Assembly (NCBI GenBank): GCA_027858735.1 | Contig: JAQICC010000093.1 | Coordinates: 1-43,101 of the forward strand | Direction: 5' to 3' | Origin: Salinivirgaceae bacterium | Lineage (GTDB): Bacteria > Bacteroidota > Bacteroidia > Bacteroidales > SZUA-534 | Length of the DNA: 43,101 bases | In this document: positions 40,139 to 43,101 of the stretch, one piece after another | Layout: every line of letters starts with the position of its first letter | Numbering within the stretch: the stretch's first letter is position 1 | The notes under the pieces: model-generated | The model's input: the letters and a program-made list of their open reading frames with translations, nothing else | Database searches by the model: none | What the model was told of the DNA's origin: nothing | Position numbers and translations under genes: made by a program

Positions 40139-42844
40139 CTACACTAAAAGTCCCATCACCATTATATCATCAATTTGTTCAAAATCATTTTTCCAATTAA
40201 TATGAGCGGCTTCAAGCGCACATTTTTGTTCTGCCATTGATTTGCTGCAATTTTTTAATAACAGCTCTTTAAATGTCCTCGATTTATAACGTTTACCATC
40301 AGTTCCTCCAAATTGATCGACGTAACCATCAGAAAACATATAGATTTGGTCTCCCTTATAAATTTGAATCTCCTTGGTACTAAACCTGTCCATTTTTTCA
40401 TAAAGAGCAATGGGCATTCTATCCCCTCTTATTTCGTACAATATATAATCTTCATATTCAACAGCATCAACTTCCGGCACAGGTAAAGTCTCCTTTTTGC
40501 GTATAATATACAATGGATTATGAGCTCCTGAAAACTGAAGTTGCAATTTATCAAAATCAATAGAGCACAAGGCAATATCCATTCCATCGCGCTGTTCACC
40601 TAATACTCCCTTTTGCTGCAAAGCATGAATTACCTCTTTACGCAATCGCTGTAATATAACACCCGCATGTGTAATGTATTCTTTGTTTACAATTTCGTTT
40701 AAAAACGAAACCCCCAGCATACTCATAAATGCACCTGGCACACCATGCCCAGTACAATCGGCTGCAGCAATAATAGTTCTTCCTTCAATTTCTGTTGTCC
40801 AATAAAAATCACCACTAACAATATTCTTCGGTTTATAAAACACAAAAAAATTCGTCAACTTTGCAGCAAGCGCTTCTTTTTTAGGTAAAATGGCGCGCTG
40901 AATGTATTGAGCATATTCTATACTATCTGTTATTTCTTTTTTTGTTTTTTGGATACGTTCTTTCTGCTCATTAACCGTTTCAACAGTTACACGCAACTCT
41001 TCATTACTTTGCTTTAGCTCTTCATTTTTTTCTTCAATTTCATTATTTTGCAGCATTATAACTCCTTTTGCTCTGTGAATTCGTATATACCCAAGAACAA
41101 CTAAAATCACAATTATAAAAATAGCAGCAATGCCCCCAATTAGTGCATTTTGTAATATGAGTCTATGTTTAATTACGGCATCTTGTTTTTCCAATTCCGT
41201 TTTTTGCAAGGTAATTTCCTTTTCTTTACGCTCTAACTCAAACCTATACTCTACAATATGAATTTGCTTTTGACTCTCAAGAGTAAATAAGCTATCATGA
41301 ATTAATCTATATAAATTTGAATACTGGTAGGCTTCCTCAAAATTATTTTTTTTAGCATAGGCCTTTGATAGTATTTCGGCCGCAAGCCTAATATTTTCTC
41401 TTATACCCATCTCACGAGAAGCTTTCAGTCCAATTAAACTATAATCAATGGCTTTTGATGGATAACCCATATTTAACCAAGCCTCTCCTATTTTAAGATT
41501 ATCAGTAGATACTTCACCGGTCTCTTCTAATTCTTGATGAATTGCTTTTGCCTTATTAAAATTATCTATTGCATCAGCGAAACTACCCTTTTGCCTGTAT
41601 ACCTCACCAATCAAATACAACGATTTTGCCTCTTCGCTCTTCTCACCTATTTGTACACATAGGTTCATTGCTTTATTAAAATTTAACAGCGCTTTATCTA
41701 ATTTTAACTGTTTCAGATACGATTCTCCAATGCCATTTAATATATTTGCTATAATCCTTTTATCACCATGTTTATTAGCACTAACCAAAGCTTCAGTATA
41801 GTACTGGTCCGTTTTTTCATAACTGCTTTGTAAAAAATGAATATGCCCAATGTTCAGCAAACAAATCGCTATTCCTCCTTCATCATCTAACTTTCTATCA
41901 ATAGCTAACGATTTTTCGTAAAACTCTACCGCTTTAGCATATTCTCCTTTATCCTTATAAACTTCCCCAATATTATTATAGCATACCGATGTTCCTAGTT
42001 CATCCGCAATATTAACTCTTATAGCTAGCGCTTCGGTATAACACTCCAATGCTTTCTCATATTTATTTAAGTCATCGTACGATACTCCTAAATTATTTAA
42101 GCCTTTTGCCAGCTGATTCTTTGCATCTATCTTACGATATTCCTCAATAGCTTTTTTTTGATACTCGATCGATAATATATGGTTACCCATATAGTTATAA
42201 ACAACCCCAATATTTGTTAAACAATCAGCAACACCTTTTCTATTATCATCTTTAATATAATAAACAACTGCCTTTTTAAAACACTCAATTGAACTTGTAT
42301 ACTCACTTGTATATACCAAAACAACACCTTTAATTTTAAGCAAATGCGGCACTAATGAAAAATCTTTAAGCTCAACTCCAATTTTTATTCCTGTATCAAA
42401 TACTTCTATTGATTTGTCGTATTCTGAATTATACATATATGCCGATCCTAAACCAATATAGCATTTCAATGTATTCTTTATAATATTATATTTATTTCTT
42501 TGGTTAAGCGATTGATCAAGGTAATCAATGGCATTATCATGCGCTCCTTTCTGCAATGCATCGTTTCCTAATAATAAAAGAGACTCACATACACCATACT
42601 CGTAGCCAATGCTTTTCGCAAGTTCTAAAGCCTCATTTAAAAATGTTAGCGTTTTATCCGATTTGTCTTGACTAAGCTTATCACCAATTTTATTTAGAAG
42701 GTTTACTTTTACAGTATCATTTCTCTCCGTTTTTAAAACATTCAATAAACTATCAACATTACTAACATCAGCCGCAAAGGAGTATAATCCAGAACCACTT
42801 AATATAAGCAATACCAATATGTTATAAAAAGGCTTTAAACTCAA
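40139..42844 (-). CDS. TPR sensor with SpoIIE/PP2C serine phosphatase
   Basis: Membrane phosphatase of 901 residues. A signal peptide (FYNILVLLILSGSGLYSFAA) leads into a periplasmic array of about ten TPR repeats (to about 540; for example AVEFYEKSLAIDRKLDDEGGIAICLLNIG). A transmembrane helix (about 565-588) and a coiled coil (about 590-645) follow. The SpoIIE/PP2C domain (about 655-901) has the metal Asps in SGDFYW, ADCTGHGVPGAFMSMLG, MFSDGYVDQFGG and FEQIDDIMVMG. The start is TTG: no ATG lies in frame upstream, and TTG retains the signal peptide. The likely role is extracytoplasmic sensing that dephosphorylates an anti-sigma antagonist or related regulator; no partner gene is nearby. Confidence 0.92.
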   Translation of the reverse strand: MSLKPFYNILVLLILSGSGLYSFAADVSNVDSLLNVLKTERNDTVKVNLLNKIGDKLSQDKSDKTLTFLNEALELAKSIGYEYGVCESLLLLGNDALQKGAHDNAIDYLDQSLNQRNKYNIIKNTLKCYIGLGSAYMYNSEYDKSIEVFDTGIKIGVELKDFSLVPHLLKIKGVVLVYTSEYTSSIECFKKAVVYYIKDDNRKGVADCLTNIGVVYNYMGNHILSIEYQKKAIEEYRKIDAKNQLAKGLNNLGVSYDDLNKYEKALECYTEALAIRVNIADELGTSVCYNNIGEVYKDKGEYAKAVEFYEKSLAIDRKLDDEGGIAICLLNIGHIHFLQSSYEKTDQYYTEALVSANKHGDKRIIANILNGIGESYLKQLKLDKALLNFNKAMNLCVQIGEKSEEAKSLYLIGEVYRQKGSFADAIDNFNKAKAIHQELEETGEVSTDNLKIGEAWLNMGYPSKAIDYSLIGLKASREMGIRENIRLAAEILSKAYAKKNNFEEAYQYSNLYRLIHDSLFTLESQKQIHIVEYRFELERKEKEITLQKTELEKQDAVIKHRLILQNALIGGIAAIFIIVILVVLGYIRIHRAKGVIMLQNNEIEEKNEELKQSNEELRVTVETVNEQKERIQKTKKEITDSIEYAQYIQRAILPKKEALAAKLTNFFVFYKPKNIVSGDFYWTTEIEGRTIIAAADCTGHGVPGAFMSMLGVSFLNEIVNKEYITHAGVILQRLRKEVIHALQQKGVLGEQRDGMDIALCSIDFDKLQLQFSGAHNPLYIIRKKETLPVPEVDAVEYEDYILYEIRGDRMPIALYEKMDRFSTKEIQIYKGDQIYMFSDGYVDQFGGTDGKRYKSRTFKELLLKNCSKSMAEQKCALEAAHINWKNDFEQIDDIMVMGLLV

Positions 42845-43101
42845 TTTTATTTTACTTTATTATCATTCTTAAATAAATTTCTTTTTTACACATTTCAAAT
42901 AATCAAAATACTTACAATTATAATCAATTTTCTTTCTAACCTGATTAATTCATGTATTTAGTTTAGTGCAAATACAACTTGAAATACCTGCCGACGTAGT
43001 TCCCTACTTCAAAGGGATTGCAAGGAAGTAGATGTGCTGAAATAAATGCACTTTAGTAAAATTTGACAAAATTAATTTCAACACTTTAAAATTATAAGGT
43101 T
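42845..43101. other. Upstream region at window end
   Basis: 257 bp upstream of the phosphatase gene. It contains CTACTTC (43004-43010) pairing with GAAGTAG (43025-43031), inside a segment starting CTGCCGACGTAGTTCC that looks like another intergenic repeat. I see no clean promoter box and no ORF. Confidence 0.45.

Noticed and set aside
1-43101. tRNA and rRNA genes
   Set aside because: No T-loop GTTCRA with matching acceptor stem and no conserved rRNA block was seen by eye on either strand; a covariance search would be decisive.

Overview
The window looks like an AT-rich chromosomal segment of a member of the Bacteroidota, probably a marine Bacteroidales/Marinilabiliales-type organism; the phylum is well supported, the finer placement is a guess. 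Evidence: a giant secreted protein with a type IX secretion (T9SS) C-terminal sorting domain, a LytS/LytTR pair, a TPR-SpoIIE phosphatase with a signal peptide, a membrane-anchored MutS-like ATPase, TAnnTTTG-like -7 boxes, little Shine-Dalgarno signal, and many short palindromic intergenic repeats. I count 28 intact protein genes and one broken gene. I see no rRNA, tRNA, CRISPR array, phage, SusC/SusD pair or transposase gene.

Layout. 1-407: non-coding, with a structured dispersed repeat. 408-3422 (minus): two-component pair and a metallo-beta-lactamase-fold lipoprotein-like hydrolase. 3940-9889 (minus): tripartite RND efflux operon in the order outer-membrane channel, adaptor, pump, with palindromic repeats in both internal gaps. 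10371-13266 (plus): LysE exporter, then a FrlD-like sugar kinase coupled to a GntP permease. 13263-15318 (minus): IMPase-family phosphatase and a CHK-type small-molecule kinase. 15470-17218 (plus): polysaccharide deacetylase, an internally deleted MFS remnant and a group II truncated haemoglobin. 17278-18230: HU and a conserved-looking orphan. 18695-23649 (minus): His-rich OB-fold lipoprotein, dihydrolipoyl dehydrogenase and a ZnuABC-type zinc importer. 24071-29347 (plus): 1758-residue T9SS adhesin-like protein. 29518-32003 (minus): NUDIX hydrolase and MutS-like ATPase. 32374-34635 (plus): PIF1/RecD-like helicase. 34800-42844: GH9 glycosidase, PQQ-type propeller lipoprotein, GPH sugar symporter and TPR-SpoIIE phosphatase.

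Functionally this is mostly ordinary chromosome: efflux, zinc uptake, central metabolism, surface proteins and signalling. The kinase-permease pair at 11093-13266 is the clearest metabolic module; it probably takes up and phosphorylates an acidic sugar or Amadori-type compound.

The most interesting signal is non-coding. Three copies of a 172-189 bp element (10104-10275, 32026-32214, 38286-38472) share about 22 bp imperfect terminal inverted repeats and are flanked by 8 bp direct repeats (perfect for two copies, 7/8 for the third), the signature of a transposed MITE. Their variable centres carry AGTYCTCAGT palindromes in which one stem pair changes on both sides between copies. A second repeat of about 170-185 bp (212-380, 18321-18505) has no terminal inverted repeats but several hairpins. 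Other small palindromic families sit at gene ends, in two cases supplying the stop codon of the adjacent gene.
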